DNA of 64,000 nucleotides from Acidovorax soli (GCF_014207955.1 NZ_JACHLK010000008.1:248001-312000); one strand, 5' to 3'. Positions 53,880 to 62,786 are shown, counted from the first letter of the stretch. Made by a program: numbers and translations. Notes: generated from the sequence alone by a model not told the origin.

Positions 53880-54947
53880 ATGAGCAACGATCCCAGAGAC
53901 CTCGACGGCAAGCGCCTGCAGCGCGCCATGCACCTGCTGGGCCGTGACCCGGCCTTGCGGGCCCGGCTGGTGGATCTGCTGCGCCAGGCAGAGAGCTCCA
54001 TCGCCTATGACGGCGCCGTGCGCGACGACGTGGTGGGCCCCATCGTCGATGCCCTGCACGATGACAAGGACGTCTACCACCAGCAACTGGCCGATGGCAC
54101 GCGCGTGCAGTACCTCTACCGCACCAAGATCGCCCGCGACCTGCTGCTGTCCGCCAGCGAGCGGCCGACCCATGTCTGGGAGCCGCAGACCACCAAGCTG
54201 CTGCTGGAGCTGGCGCCACGCCTGCAGGGCGATGTCATCGTCGGGGGGGCCTACTTCGGCGACCAGGCGGTGCTGGTGGCCAAGGCCATCGCGCCCGCGG
54301 GGCTCAAGGTGCACTGCTTTGAGCCCAATCCCGACCAGGCCGGCATGCTGCAGACCAATCTGGCGCTCAACCAGCTGGGCAATGTGGTGGTGAACCACGA
54401 GGGGCTGTGGAGCCGCAGTGGCGAGCACATGCGGCTCGATGGCTTCGATTCCTTCGCCAACGCGGTGGCCGCCTCGGCTGGCGAAGGCTTCGAGACGGTG
54501 GCCATGGACGACTATGCGCAACGCCTGGGGCTGCGTGTCGGCCTGATCCAGCTGGACATCGAAGGGGCCGAACTGTCGGCGTTGCAGGGGGCCGTGGGTA
54601 TCCTGGACAAGGACCGCCCCTGGGTGGTCTTCGAGCTGCACCGCACCTATGTCGACTGGAGCCAGGGCCTGCGGGCCACGCCGCTGTGCCAGCTGTTCCT
54701 CTCGCGCGGCTACGAGGTGTTCGCCGTGCGCGACATCAACTCGCACCGCGAGATGCCGGGCAAGCCGGTCGAGCTGGTGCCATTGGACACGGTCTACCTT
54801 GAAGGCCCGCCGCATGGCTTCAACATGCTGGCCGTGCCGGCCAAAGGCCTGGTCGACACGCCCGCCTTCAGCGTGGTCGACGGGGTGAGTCCCAAGTTGC
54901 TGCCGCACAAGGATGTCCGCCTGCACCATCCCGTGGGCGGCTTCTAA
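53880..54947 (+). CDS. FkbM family methyltransferase
   Basis: A 355-residue protein whose C-terminal two thirds form the FkbM-type SAM methyltransferase domain: VIVGGAYFGDQAVLVAKAI as the SAM loop, VHCFEPNPDQAGMLQTNLAL, and IQLDIEGAELSALQGAVGIL late. FkbM proteins methylate hydroxyls, so it may O-methylate the sugar. The ATG at 53880 follows AAGGA by 7 bases; a GTG 24 bases upstream is in frame but has a weaker signal. Start of the next gene is 3 bases downstream. Confidence 0.85.
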   Translation: MSNDPRDLDGKRLQRAMHLLGRDPALRARLVDLLRQAESSIAYDGAVRDDVVGPIVDALHDDKDVYHQQLADGTRVQYLYRTKIARDLLLSASERPTHVWEPQTTKLLLELAPRLQGDVIVGGAYFGDQAVLVAKAIAPAGLKVHCFEPNPDQAGMLQTNLALNQLGNVVVNHEGLWSRSGEHMRLDGFDSFANAVAASAGEGFETVAMDDYAQRLGLRVGLIQLDIEGAELSALQGAVGILDKDRPWVVFELHRTYVDWSQGLRATPLCQLFLSRGYEVFAVRDINSHREMPGKPVELVPLDTVYLEGPPHGFNMLAVPAKGLVDTPAFSVVDGVSPKLLPHKDVRLHHPVGGF

Positions 54948-54950
54948 AGC

Positions 54951-55811
54951 ATGTCCGGGGTTGTCGAAGGCCTGGAGGGCCGTGTCTTCACCGTGCTCGG
55001 CGCGGCGGGTTTTGTCGGGCAACGGGTGGTTTCCCGGCTGCGGGCCGCGGGCGCCGAGGTGTTCGCGCCGGCGCGCGGCGATCCTGCGCTGTGGACCCGG
55101 CCGTTAGGCCATGTGGTGTATGCCGCCGGGCTCACTGCCGACTACCTGGTGCGGCCTTTCGATACGGTGGAAGCCCACGTGGGGCTGCTGGCCCGGGTGC
55201 TGAAGGAGGCGCAGTGGGAGTCGCTGGTCTATCTGTCATCCACCCGCCTGTACGACAGCCTGGGGGCGGTGGATGCGCACGAGGCGCTGCCGCTGCGCCT
55301 GGATCCCGGGCAACCCCGCCATCTGTACGACCTGTCCAAGGCCCTGGGCGAATCCCTGTGCCACACGCAGGGCCAGGGCCGCGCCCGGGTGGCGCGGCTG
55401 GCCTGCGTCTATGAAGGGGCCCAGGATGCCGATGGCTTCCTGCCCTCCCTGCTGCGCCAGGTAATGGCCGCCGGCGCGCAGCCGGGGGCTCCAAGGCCGG
55501 CCATCGAGGTGCCGTCTTCGCCCTCGTTTGAGCGGGACTATGTCCACGTGTCCGATGTGGTGGAAGGCCTTGTCCACCTGGCCCTGCGGGGGCAGCACAC
55601 GATCTACAACCTGGCCAGCGGCGAGAACACCTCCAATGCCAGCCTGTTCGACGGCCTGGGCCGGCGCTGGGCTTGCGAGCTGCGTGCCACCCTGCCGGCA
55701 GGTCCCAGCGAAGCCCCGCGCATCCGCATCGATCGCATGCGCGAGGAGTTCGGCTGGCGACCCAAGGGCCTGCACAGCGTGCTGGATGCCATGAAAGAAA
55801 CCTGCCCATGA
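54951..55811 (+). CDS. NAD-dependent epimerase/dehydratase (SDR), possible ketoreductase
   Basis: A 286-residue SDR with GAAGFVG (17-23) for the dinucleotide, YLSSTRLYDS in the active-site Ser strand, and Y126-xxx-K130 in YDLSKALGE. All catalytic residues are visible. Likely reduces the 4-keto group of the C-methylated sugar as the last step, though the sequence alone does not separate reductase from epimerase. Overlaps the acetyltransferase start by 4 bases. Confidence 0.8.
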   Translation: MSGVVEGLEGRVFTVLGAAGFVGQRVVSRLRAAGAEVFAPARGDPALWTRPLGHVVYAAGLTADYLVRPFDTVEAHVGLLARVLKEAQWESLVYLSSTRLYDSLGAVDAHEALPLRLDPGQPRHLYDLSKALGESLCHTQGQGRARVARLACVYEGAQDADGFLPSLLRQVMAAGAQPGAPRPAIEVPSSPSFERDYVHVSDVVEGLVHLALRGQHTIYNLASGENTSNASLFDGLGRRWACELRATLPAGPSEAPRIRIDRMREEFGWRPKGLHSVLDAMKETCP

Positions 55812-56464
55812 CCAAGCTGGTGCACCTGACGCACGCCGAGCTGCTGCATTACCTGGTACGGCAGCTGGAGCATTTCTTCCCCGATGGCCTCGATCCCGAC
55901 GCGCGCGAGGTGCTGCGTCCCCATATGGACCCCGCACTGGCGCGCCTGGGCCACTGCATCGACGCCGTGCGCATGTGGAAGCCTGGGGAATTCGACCACC
56001 TGCACTCCTCGCAGTACACCATCTTCCTGTACTACCTGGCCAACACCGTGTGGAAGGCCACGGGCAACCGGCGGCTTTGTGCCAAGCTGTTCGGCCTCAA
56101 CAAGGCGCTGAACGGCATCGACCTGTTCTACGAGATCGAGATGCCGCCGGTGTTCTTCATCGGGCACTCGGTGGGCATCGTGTTTGCCAAGGCCACCTAT
56201 GGCAACCACCTGGTGATCTACCAGAATTCCACCGTGGGCAAGAACCACGGGGTGGGGCCGGTGCTGGGCGATGGGGTGGTGATGTACCCCGGCACCGCGA
56301 TCATCGGGGGTTGCCAGGTGGGCGACGGCACCGTGCTGTCCCAGGGAGTCAGCCTCATCAACACCGATACGCCCGGCCACTGCACGGTCTATGCGGGCCA
56401 GGGCGGGGCCGTGGTCTGCAAGCCGTCCAGGCGCGACGTGCTGGCCGACATCTTCCGGCTCTGA
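55808..56464 (+). CDS. Hexapeptide-repeat acyltransferase (CysE/LbH-like)
   Basis: A 218-residue protein. The second half has left-handed beta-helix repeats (IGHSVGIVFAKATYGNHLVI, then GPVLGDGVVMYPGTAIIGGC), a serine acetyltransferase-like arrangement, with a His that could be catalytic in GNHLVI or GKNHGVGP. The N-terminal half is helical as in CysE. Probably acetylates the sugar or a sugar amine; a cysteine role cannot be excluded. Overlaps the SDR by 4 bases and ends the island before the terminator at 56504. Confidence 0.78.
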   Translation: MTKLVHLTHAELLHYLVRQLEHFFPDGLDPDAREVLRPHMDPALARLGHCIDAVRMWKPGEFDHLHSSQYTIFLYYLANTVWKATGNRRLCAKLFGLNKALNGIDLFYEIEMPPVFFIGHSVGIVFAKATYGNHLVIYQNSTVGKNHGVGPVLGDGVVMYPGTAIIGGCQVGDGTVLSQGVSLINTDTPGHCTVYAGQGGAVVCKPSRRDVLADIFRL

Positions 56465-56503
56465 GGTGCCTGCGCGGCGGCACGCCTGCGGGGGCAAGCA
56501 TGT

Positions 56504-56540
56504 AAAAAAACCCAGCCCACCGGTCGGTGGCTGGGTTTTT
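56504..56540. terminator. Bidirectional rho-independent terminator
   Basis: AAAACCCAGCCCACCG-GT-CGGTGGCTGGGTTTT forms a long hairpin with one bulged C, flanked by A and T runs on opposite sides, so it can stop both the island transcript (plus) and the fliC transcript (minus). Both genes end within 45 bases of it. Confidence 0.85.
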
Positions 56541-56580
56541 CAAAGCGCGCCCGGCAGCACCCGGGCCGGCGGTGCCTGGC

Positions 56581-58062
56581 TTACTTGAGCAGCGACAGCA
56601 CGCCCTGGGGAATCTGGTTGGCCTGTGCCACCATCGCCGTGCCGGCCTGCTGCAGGATCTGGGCCCGCGACAGGTTGGCGGTTTCGGCGGCAAAGTCGGC
56701 GTCCAGGATGCGCGAGCGCGATGCGGACAGGTTCTCCGAGGTGATGTTCAGACTGGAGATGCTCGACTCGAAGCGGGCCTGCAATGCGCCCAGCTTGGCG
56801 CGTTCGCCACTGATGAAGGCGAGCGCCGAGTCGACGGTCTTGAGCGATTCGGTGGCCTTGGCAAAGGTGGTCACGTCCAGGTCGGCCACGCGCTTGAGGG
56901 TGGAGCCCCCGGTGGTCAGTGCATTGCTGGCCGAAGTCACCGCGAAGGACTTGTCGGAGTCGAGGGTGATGTAGCCGCTCACGGTCGTGAAGTTGGCCGT
57001 GGTGTCGGCTGCCAGGGTGATCGTGCCGCCCGTGGCGGTTCCGTCGGCCTGCAGCTTGGTCACCGTGGTCGTGCCGGCGTTCTGCACGGCCGTGTCGCCC
57101 ACGATGATGTCGCTGCCGGTGGCGTTGGCCAGGATCACGCGGTCACCCGTTTCATTGAGCGATGCGGTGATGCCGGTCTTGGCGGACTGGTCGTTGATGG
57201 CTGCCACTGCGGCCGAGAGGCGGTCGGCCCCCGAGGTGGCGGTCAGGGTGAACGACGCTGTCACCGGGGTTGCATTGTCCCCTTGCAGCGACAGGGTGAA
57301 CGAGCCTGCGACGGCGGCGATGTCCAGTTCCACTTCCGTGCGGGCCGTGGCGGTCACGCCGGAGTTGGCCTTCACGGCGTTGATCTGGTCGGCGATGGCC
57401 TTGGCGGTCGAGTTGCTGGCCACCGACAGGGTGGCCGTGCCCAGCGAACCGCTGATCGACACGGCACCCGAGGTCACGCCGTTGGCGGGCGCCGAGGTGG
57501 CCGCGGCAGCCGCGGAGGCACCGGCACCGGCCGATGGCAGGTTCTGGTTGTTGCCGTAAACACTGGTGCGCAGGTTGGCCGTTGCAGCGACAATTGTCTG
57601 GTTGGCGTTGGCGCCGACCTGGAACTGCTGCGTACCAAAGGTGCCATCCAGCAGTTTCTGGCCGTTGAACTCGGTGGTCTGGGAGATCCGGTCCAGTTCT
57701 GCTACCAGTTGGCCGACTTCCTGCTGCAGGGCCTGGCGGTCGCCGGCGCTGTTGGAAGCGTTGGCCGACTGCACCGCCAGTTCACGCACACGCTGCAGGA
57801 TGTCGCCGGCGGCCTTCATGGCGCCTTCCGTCACCTGCGCCAGCGAAATGCCGTCGTTGGCGTTGCGGGCCGCCTGGTTCAGGCCGCGGATCTGGCTGGT
57901 GAAGCGCTCGGAGATGGCCAGACCGGCGGCGTCGTCCTTGGCGCTGTTGATGCGCAGGCCCGACGACAGGCGCTGGATGGAGGTGTTGAGCGAACTCTGG
58001 CTCATCCCCAGGTTGCGTTGCGCCGTCAGGGAACTGACGTTGGTGTTGATGGTAGCTGCCAT
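56581..58062 (-). CDS. fliC: Flagellin FliC, minus-strand copy
   Basis: A 493-residue flagellin. D0/D1 ends: N-terminal [19 protein letters not shown] with [20 protein letters not shown], and C-terminal [20 protein letters not shown]. The centre (about 170-400) is Ala/Thr/Ser rich, giving many sites for O-glycosylation; no cysteines. Counting by eye, it differs from the plus-strand flagellin at about 60 of 493 positions with no gaps. The start has AGGAG 7 bases upstream, but I find no good sigma-28 promoter on this side, so it may be weakly expressed or use another signal. Confidence 0.95.
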   Translation of the reverse strand: MAATINTNVSSLTAQRNLGMSQSSLNTSIQRLSSGLRINSAKDDAAGLAISERFTSQIRGLNQAARNANDGISLAQVTEGAMKAAGDILQRVRELAVQSANASNSAGDRQALQQEVGQLVAELDRISQTTEFNGQKLLDGTFGTQQFQVGANANQTIVAATANLRTSVYGNNQNLPSAGAGASAAAAATSAPANGVTSGAVSISGSLGTATLSVASNSTAKAIADQINAVKANSGVTATARTEVELDIAAVAGSFTLSLQGDNATPVTASFTLTATSGADRLSAAVAAINDQSAKTGITASLNETGDRVILANATGSDIIVGDTAVQNAGTTTVTKLQADGTATGGTITLAADTTANFTTVSGYITLDSDKSFAVTSASNALTTGGSTLKRVADLDVTTFAKATESLKTVDSALAFISGERAKLGALQARFESSISSLNITSENLSASRSRILDADFAAETANLSRAQILQQAGTAMVAQANQIPQGVLSLLK

Positions 58063-58394
58063 TGCATGACTCCTGCAGAGCTGAAAACAAACATTTCTGC
58101 CGGTTTAAGCGTTGCCCCTCCGGCGGACTTTGTGGGAACGTTGGGTGAATTGTGGGCAAGGGGCGTTTTTGCGTTGGCGCGATAAGCCCGAGAAAAACCG
58201 CTCAATCTGCGCGTTTGGGCCTAAAGTTTTCCCGCCGCGGCCCGAAAACCTTCTCAACGGGACGCATGAATCAAGAGTGAGGCCCGCCGTTCACCGAGAG
58301 CAGACGCGCTGCTGGTGGGCACAGCGGCCAGGTAGACCTGGCGCCCAGTTGGCGGCAACGCCATATTCAGTCAGTTCTTTTCAGGAGATTTGCC
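58063..58394. other. Divergent spacer between the two flagellin genes
   Basis: A 332-base gap between the flagellin start codons. On the plus strand it holds a clear sigma-28 promoter (58222-58248), a leader of about 140 bases and AGGAG at 58383-58387. On the minus strand only a weak match to sigma-28 (CAAA-N15-AACGCTTA) was found near 58106-58132. No gene is seen. Confidence 0.7.
58222..58248 (+). promoter_or_regulatory. Sigma-28 promoter of plus-strand fliC
   Basis: TAAAGTTT at 58222-58229 and CCCGAAAA at 58241-58248 with exactly 15 bases between TAAA and the -10 box, fitting FliA promoters (TAAA-N15-GCCGATAA). It is about 150 bases before the start codon, leaving a long untranslated leader. 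Confidence 0.8.
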
Positions 58395-59876
58395 ATGGCA
58401 GCTACCATCAATACCAACGTCAGTTCCCTGACGGCACAGCGCAACCTGGGTACCAGCCAGACGTCGCTGAGCACGTCCATCCAGCGCCTGTCGTCGGGCC
58501 TGCGCATCAACAGCGCCAAGGACGACGCCGCCGGTCTGGCCATTTCCGAGCGCTTCACCAGCCAGATCCGCGGCCTGAACCAGGCGGTGCGCAATGCCAA
58601 CGACGGCATTTCGCTGGCGCAAACGGCTGAAGGCGCCCTCAAGGCCTCCGGCGACATCCTGCAGCGTGTGCGTGAACTGGCGGTGCAGTCGGCCAACGCT
58701 TCCAACAGCGCTGGCGACCGCCAGGCCCTGCAACAGGAAGTCTCGCAGCTCGTCTCCGAACTGGACCGTATCTCGCAAACCACGGAATTCAACGGCTCCA
58801 AGCTGCTGGATGGCACCTTTGGTACGCAACAGTTCCAAGTGGGCGCCAACGCCAACCAGACCATCACGGCCTCGACCGCCAACCTGCGCACCAGCGTGTA
58901 TGGCAACAACCAGAACCTGTCTTCCGCAGGTGCCGGTGTGTCCGCCGCCGCGGCTGCCACGTCCACGCCCGCCAACGGCGTGACCTCGGGTGCCGTGTCG
59001 ATCAGCGGTTCGCTGGGCACGGCCACGCTGTCGGTGGCCAGCAGCTCGTCGGCCAAGACGATCGCCGACCAGATCAACGCCGTGAAGGCCAACTCCGGTG
59101 TGACCGCCACGGCCCGCACGGAAGTGGAACTGGACGTTGCTGCCACGGCAGGTTCGTACACCCTGTCGATCCTGGGTGACAACACCACGGCGCAGAACGT
59201 GTCGTTCACGCTGACGGCCACCTCGGGTGCCGACCGCCTGTCCGCCGCTGTGGCTGCCATCAACGACCAGTCTGCCAAGACCGGTGTGACGGCCTCCCTG
59301 AACAGCGCTGGCGACCGCGTGATCCTCACGAACACCTCGGGCAACGACATCGTGGTGGGCGACACGGCCGTGCAGAACGCCGGCACCACCACCGTGACCA
59401 AGCGCCAGGCCGATGGCACTGCTGTGGGTGGCGCTGTGACCCTGGCTGCCGACACGACGGCCCAGCAAACCACGGTGAGCGGCTACATCACGCTGGATTC
59501 GGACAAGTCCTTCTCGGTCACGTCCGCCAGCAACGCCCTGACCACGGGTGGCTCGGCCCTGCAAAAGGTGTCGGATCTGGACGTGACGACCTTCTCCAAG
59601 GCGACCAATGCCCTGAAGACGGTGGACTCCGCCCTGTCCTTCATCAACGGGGAACGCGCCAAGCTCGGTGCTCTGCAATCGCGCTTCGAGACCTCCATCT
59701 CGAACCTGCAGGTGACCTCGGAAAACCTGTCCGCATCGCGCTCGCGCATCCTGGATGCCGACTTCGCTTCGGAAACCGCCAACCTGTCGCGTGCCCAGAT
59801 CCTGCAACAGGCCGGTACGGCGATGGTGGCCCAGGCCAACCAGTTGCCACAAGGCGTGCTGGCCCTGCTGCGTTAA
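58395..59876 (+). CDS. fliC: Flagellin FliC, plus-strand copy
   Basis: A 493-residue flagellin, head to head with its paralogue. N-terminal [19 protein letters not shown] and C-terminal [20 protein letters not shown], with a Ser/Thr-rich, Cys-free centre. Within 58476-58585 it matches the paralogue (57872-57981) at all but one base, including silent sites, which points to gene conversion. It has a strong sigma-28 promoter, a good ribosome site and its own terminator, so it is probably the main filament protein; fliD follows. Confidence 0.96.
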   Translation: MAATINTNVSSLTAQRNLGTSQTSLSTSIQRLSSGLRINSAKDDAAGLAISERFTSQIRGLNQAVRNANDGISLAQTAEGALKASGDILQRVRELAVQSANASNSAGDRQALQQEVSQLVSELDRISQTTEFNGSKLLDGTFGTQQFQVGANANQTITASTANLRTSVYGNNQNLSSAGAGVSAAAAATSTPANGVTSGAVSISGSLGTATLSVASSSSAKTIADQINAVKANSGVTATARTEVELDVAATAGSYTLSILGDNTTAQNVSFTLTATSGADRLSAAVAAINDQSAKTGVTASLNSAGDRVILTNTSGNDIVVGDTAVQNAGTTTVTKRQADGTAVGGAVTLAADTTAQQTTVSGYITLDSDKSFSVTSASNALTTGGSALQKVSDLDVTTFSKATNALKTVDSALSFINGERAKLGALQSRFETSISNLQVTSENLSASRSRILDADFASETANLSRAQILQQAGTAMVAQANQLPQGVLALLR

Positions 59877-59925
59877 GCAGCGCACAATGGCTGGCAGGGC
59901 CTGAAATGGCCCTGTGAGGTGCCCC

Positions 59926-59956
59926 GGCGGCGACAGTTTTCCTGTCGCCGCCTTTT
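59926..59956 (+). terminator. Rho-independent terminator after fliC
   Basis: GGCGGCGACAG-ttttc-CTGTCGCCGCC, an 11-base perfect stem, followed by TTTT at 59953-59956. It ends the abundant flagellin transcript before fliD. Confidence 0.88.
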
Positions 59957-60074
59957 CACCTTCAGGCCGCGCGTGCCGGGAGCGCGGGAATTGGCGGGTT
60001 TCCTGGTGTGAATAAGGACGTTCTTGGCGGCCGAACGGCGCCATAATTTCCGTTGACCAGTTCAGGAGGTTCTC

Positions 60075-61505
60075 ATGGCTACCATTTCTTCACCAGGCGT
60101 TGCGGTCAGCGGCCTGGATGTCAAGAGCATCATCTCCCAGTTGGTGAAGCTGGAAGAAAAGCCGCTGGACACCTTGAAGCTCCAGGCGGCTGCCACGACG
60201 AGCAAGATTTCCGCCTTTGGCCAGATCAAATCCCTGGTGTCTGCACTGTCCGACGCGGCAGGCAAGCTGACCAGCGTGACCGGCTGGAATGCCGTATCCA
60301 CCACCTCGTCCGACAGCAAGTTCGTGAGCGCCACCGCAGTCGGTGGCACCTTGCCTACCACCTTCAGTGTGGAGGTGCAGGGCCTGGCCAAAGCGCAGGC
60401 CACCGCGTCGGCGGCCTTGCTGCCCGTGGGCGGTGCCCTGGGTGCCGGGACCCTGCGGCTGGAACTTGGCCAGTGGAGCGTGGCACCGGCGTCCTTCACG
60501 CCGGGCTCGGGTACGCCCGTGGACATCAGCATTTCCGCCAGCGACACCGTGAGCGATGTCGCCAGCAAGATCAATGGCTCCAATGCCGGGGTCACCGCCT
60601 CGGTGCTCAAGGATGCTTCGGGCGAGCGCCTGCTGCTGCGCAGCAAGAGCACGGGGCTGGAATCGGGCTTTCGCCTGAGCGTGATGGAGGGTGGCGACAC
60701 CGACATCAACAGCGCCGGCAACACCGATGCCACCGGCCTGTCCCGCCTCGTGGCGGGCAGCACGGTGACGCAGGTCGCGGCCAATGCCAAGGCCACGGTC
60801 AATGGCATCGCGGTGACATCGGCCACCAACACCTTTGCCGACACGGTGTCGGGCGTGACCTTCAAGGCCGAACAGATCACCACTGCGCCCATCGAAATCA
60901 GCGTGGCCAAGGACAACAGCGTCGTCCAGAAGAACGTCGATGAGTTCGTGGCCGCCTACAACGCGATCAACCAGATCCTCAACGAGGCGACCAAGTACGA
61001 CCCGGCGACCAAGTCGGCCGGCATGCTCCAGGGGGATTCGACGGCTGTGGCCCTGCAGAACTCGCTGCGCTCCGCCATCCAGTCGGTGACGAATGGCAAG
61101 GAAGGTTTCCAGCGCCTGGCAGATGTGGGCATCACACTACAGCGCGGCGGCGACCTGGCGGTGGATTCGACCAAGTTCTCCAAGGCGATGAACGAGAACA
61201 TGGACGATCTGAAGAGCCTCTTTCGCAACCCAGACCCCGGCGCGGCGTCGGGCGTGGCGGTCCGTGTCAAGGCGCTGGCGACCAATTTGCTGGGCAATGA
61301 CGGATTCTTCAAGTCCAAGGACGACACGCTCAATCTGTCGCTCAAGCGCAATGAAAAAGACCGTGTGGCGACCCAGGCGAAGATCGACGCGTTCGAGAAG
61401 CGCATTACAGCGCGCTACAACGCACTGGATTCGCAGATGAGCTCGCTCAACGCCTTGAACGCCTACATCGCCCAGCAGGTGACCACCTGGAATAAATCGA
61501 CCTGA
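60075..61505 (+). CDS. fliD: Flagellar filament cap protein FliD (HAP2)
   Basis: A 476-residue cap protein. The N-terminal part GLDVKSIISQLVKLEEKPLD is the FliD signature; the C-terminal coiled coil includes DEFVAAYNAINQILNEATKY and ends IAQQVTTWNKST. The centre is Ala/Thr/Val rich. Preceded by CAGGAGG 9 bases before the ATG. No convincing sigma-28 match lies in the 118 bases after the fliC terminator, although some promoter must be there. Confidence 0.95.
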   Translation: MATISSPGVAVSGLDVKSIISQLVKLEEKPLDTLKLQAAATTSKISAFGQIKSLVSALSDAAGKLTSVTGWNAVSTTSSDSKFVSATAVGGTLPTTFSVEVQGLAKAQATASAALLPVGGALGAGTLRLELGQWSVAPASFTPGSGTPVDISISASDTVSDVASKINGSNAGVTASVLKDASGERLLLRSKSTGLESGFRLSVMEGGDTDINSAGNTDATGLSRLVAGSTVTQVAANAKATVNGIAVTSATNTFADTVSGVTFKAEQITTAPIEISVAKDNSVVQKNVDEFVAAYNAINQILNEATKYDPATKSAGMLQGDSTAVALQNSLRSAIQSVTNGKEGFQRLADVGITLQRGGDLAVDSTKFSKAMNENMDDLKSLFRNPDPGAASGVAVRVKALATNLLGNDGFFKSKDDTLNLSLKRNEKDRVATQAKIDAFEKRITARYNALDSQMSSLNALNAYIAQQVTTWNKST

Positions 61506-61514
61506 CGGAATGCC

Positions 61515-61541
61515 TTTAGTTTTATCGCCATCCGCCGATAA
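61515..61541 (+). promoter_or_regulatory. Sigma-28 promoter of fliST
   Basis: TTTA at 61515-61518, 15 bases, then a perfect GCCGATAA at 61534-61541. It sits in the 66-base gap between fliD and fliS, allowing extra FliS/FliT synthesis late in assembly. Confidence 0.85.
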
Positions 61542-61571
61542 ATAAAGTATCAACCGCAAGGACCCGTCACC

Positions 61572-62027
61572 ATGTTCAGCGCCCACAACCCCCGTGCAGC
61601 CAACGCTTACCAACGCATCAATGTGGAAACCAGCATGCACACGATCGACCAGCACCAGCTGGTCGCCCTGCTGTATGAAGGTGCGCTGGGCGCCATCGCC
61701 ACGGCGCGCGGCGCCATGGCCCGCGGCGACGTGGCAACCAAGTGCAACGCCGTCTCCAAGGCAGTCCGCATCATCGAGGAAGGCCTGAGCACTGCGCTGG
61801 ACCCGGTCGACGGCGGCGAACTGGCGCAGAACCTGGGGGCTCTGTACGACTACTGCGTGCGCCGCCTGATCCTGGCCAATGCCCGCAACGACGACGCCAT
61901 GATGGAGGAAGTCATGCGCCTGATCGAGCCCATCGCCCTCGGCTGGAACGAGATCAAGAAGAACAACAACGGCGCAGCCCCGGCTGCTGCCACCGCTTCG
62001 GGCCAGCCTGTGCTGGTGGAGGCATGA
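61572..62027 (+). CDS. fliS: Flagellin export chaperone FliS
   Basis: A 151-residue helical chaperone that binds the flagellin C-terminus before export. Family blocks: NPRAANAYQRINVETSMHTI near the start, LVALLYEGALGAIATARGAM, and LGALYDYCVRRLILANARND. The C-terminal tail is Ala rich. Followed 3 bases later by fliT. Confidence 0.94.
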   Translation: MFSAHNPRAANAYQRINVETSMHTIDQHQLVALLYEGALGAIATARGAMARGDVATKCNAVSKAVRIIEEGLSTALDPVDGGELAQNLGALYDYCVRRLILANARNDDAMMEEVMRLIEPIALGWNEIKKNNNGAAPAAATASGQPVLVEA

Positions 62028-62030
62028 ACC

Positions 62031-62330
62031 ATGTCCCACATGCTGATTGATTACTACAAAGCCATTGAAGACAGCAGCGCCAAGATGCTGGAGGCCGCCA
62101 AGCTCAAGGACTGGGATGGCGTGGTGCGCTACGAGGGGGCCTGCGCCGTGCTGATCGAGCAGCTGCGCTTCAAGTCCCAGGAGCACGAGCTGCTGCCCGA
62201 GCACCGCCGCGAGAAGACGCGCATCATGCAGCGCATCCTGCGCAACGATGCCCAGATCCGCTGCCTGGCCGAACCCTGGCTGGCACAGTTCGAACACCTG
62301 TTCGAAGGCCAGCCGCAGATGATGCACTGA
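62031..62330 (+). CDS. fliT: Flagellar protein FliT
   Basis: A 99-residue helical protein (MSHMLIDYYKAIEDSSAKML), in the usual place after fliS. FliT is the FliD chaperone and, in enterics, an FlhDC antagonist. Similarity across species is low, so the call rests largely on position, size and helix content. A strong terminator follows at 62399. Confidence 0.82.
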   Translation: MSHMLIDYYKAIEDSSAKMLEAAKLKDWDGVVRYEGACAVLIEQLRFKSQEHELLPEHRREKTRIMQRILRNDAQIRCLAEPWLAQFEHLFEGQPQMMH

Positions 62331-62398
62331 ACAGGGTATGGGCAAGGAGGGCGCCGCTTGGTGGCCTCCTTTTGCCGGTCCTGCTTCCTGCCGGGAAG

Positions 62399-62439
62399 AA
62401 AAAAGCCACCGCACGTCGCAAGACGGCCGGTGGCTTTTT
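62399..62439 (+). terminator. Rho-independent terminator after fliT
   Basis: AAAAAAGCCACCG and CGGTGGCTTTTT form a long stem around a GC-rich inner loop, ending in a T run. It closes the fliDST transcript and, read from the other side, also has an A/T border. The rest of 62331-62786 holds repeat copy 3; I see no gene there. Confidence 0.8.
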
Positions 62440-62604
62440 GCTGCCTGTTGGCTACGGCAGAAGGTGCCTGGTGGGCCATGCCGCTGCAGGATCAATGGCG
62501 TTATCGATGTGGCGAATGCTGCTGGGCGAGCGGAATTGAATCGAAATCTGAAGCAAACTGGGCGTGCCCATTACCCATGGCGCATGAAACCGGCGCGCCC
62601 CAAT

Positions 62605-62782
62605 CCAGTGCCCCCGTGCAAGGGCCGCCCCGCCGCACCGGGGGCGTCCCCCTCCCGACTCGCGCAGCGAGTCGGGAGAGGGGCTGAGGGCCGCGGCTCC
62701 AAGCCTGCCTGCGCAGGCTTGGACGTGCCCGAAGAGTGGCCGCCTCTGGCGGACACACCGAGGCGCGCAGCGCCTCAGGGGG
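62605..62782. repeat. Hairpin-rich intergenic repeat, copy 3 (long form)
   Basis: Third copy of the element, in the convergent gap between fliT and fliE. Variable hairpin CCCGACTCGC-gca-GCGAGTCGGG (62654-62676) is perfect and 10 bases long, though its arm sequence differs from copies 1 and 2. It also has AAGCCTGC-ctGC-GCAGGCTT and GAGGCGC-gca-GCGCCTC, then AGGGGG. Confidence 0.85.
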
Positions 62783-62786
62783 TACG

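Noticed and set aside
51987..55022. A 1011-codon minus-strand frame
   Set aside because: Antisense to the epimerase, both methyltransferases and the start of the SDR; His/Gln/Gly-rich composition typical of a shadow.
58371..60044. Long minus-strand frame opposite the plus-strand flagellin
   Set aside because: A mirror of the flagellin gene; the same kind of frame is seen opposite the other copy.
59957..60074. Sigma-28 promoter for fliD
   Set aside because: GCCGAACG and CGCCATAA come near the -10 consensus but neither has a -35 at 15 bases, so none is listed.
23071..62782. The three intergenic repeats as a CRISPR array or an insertion sequence
   Set aside because: They are far apart, unequal in length, contain hairpins rather than spacers, and carry no open frame or target-site duplication.
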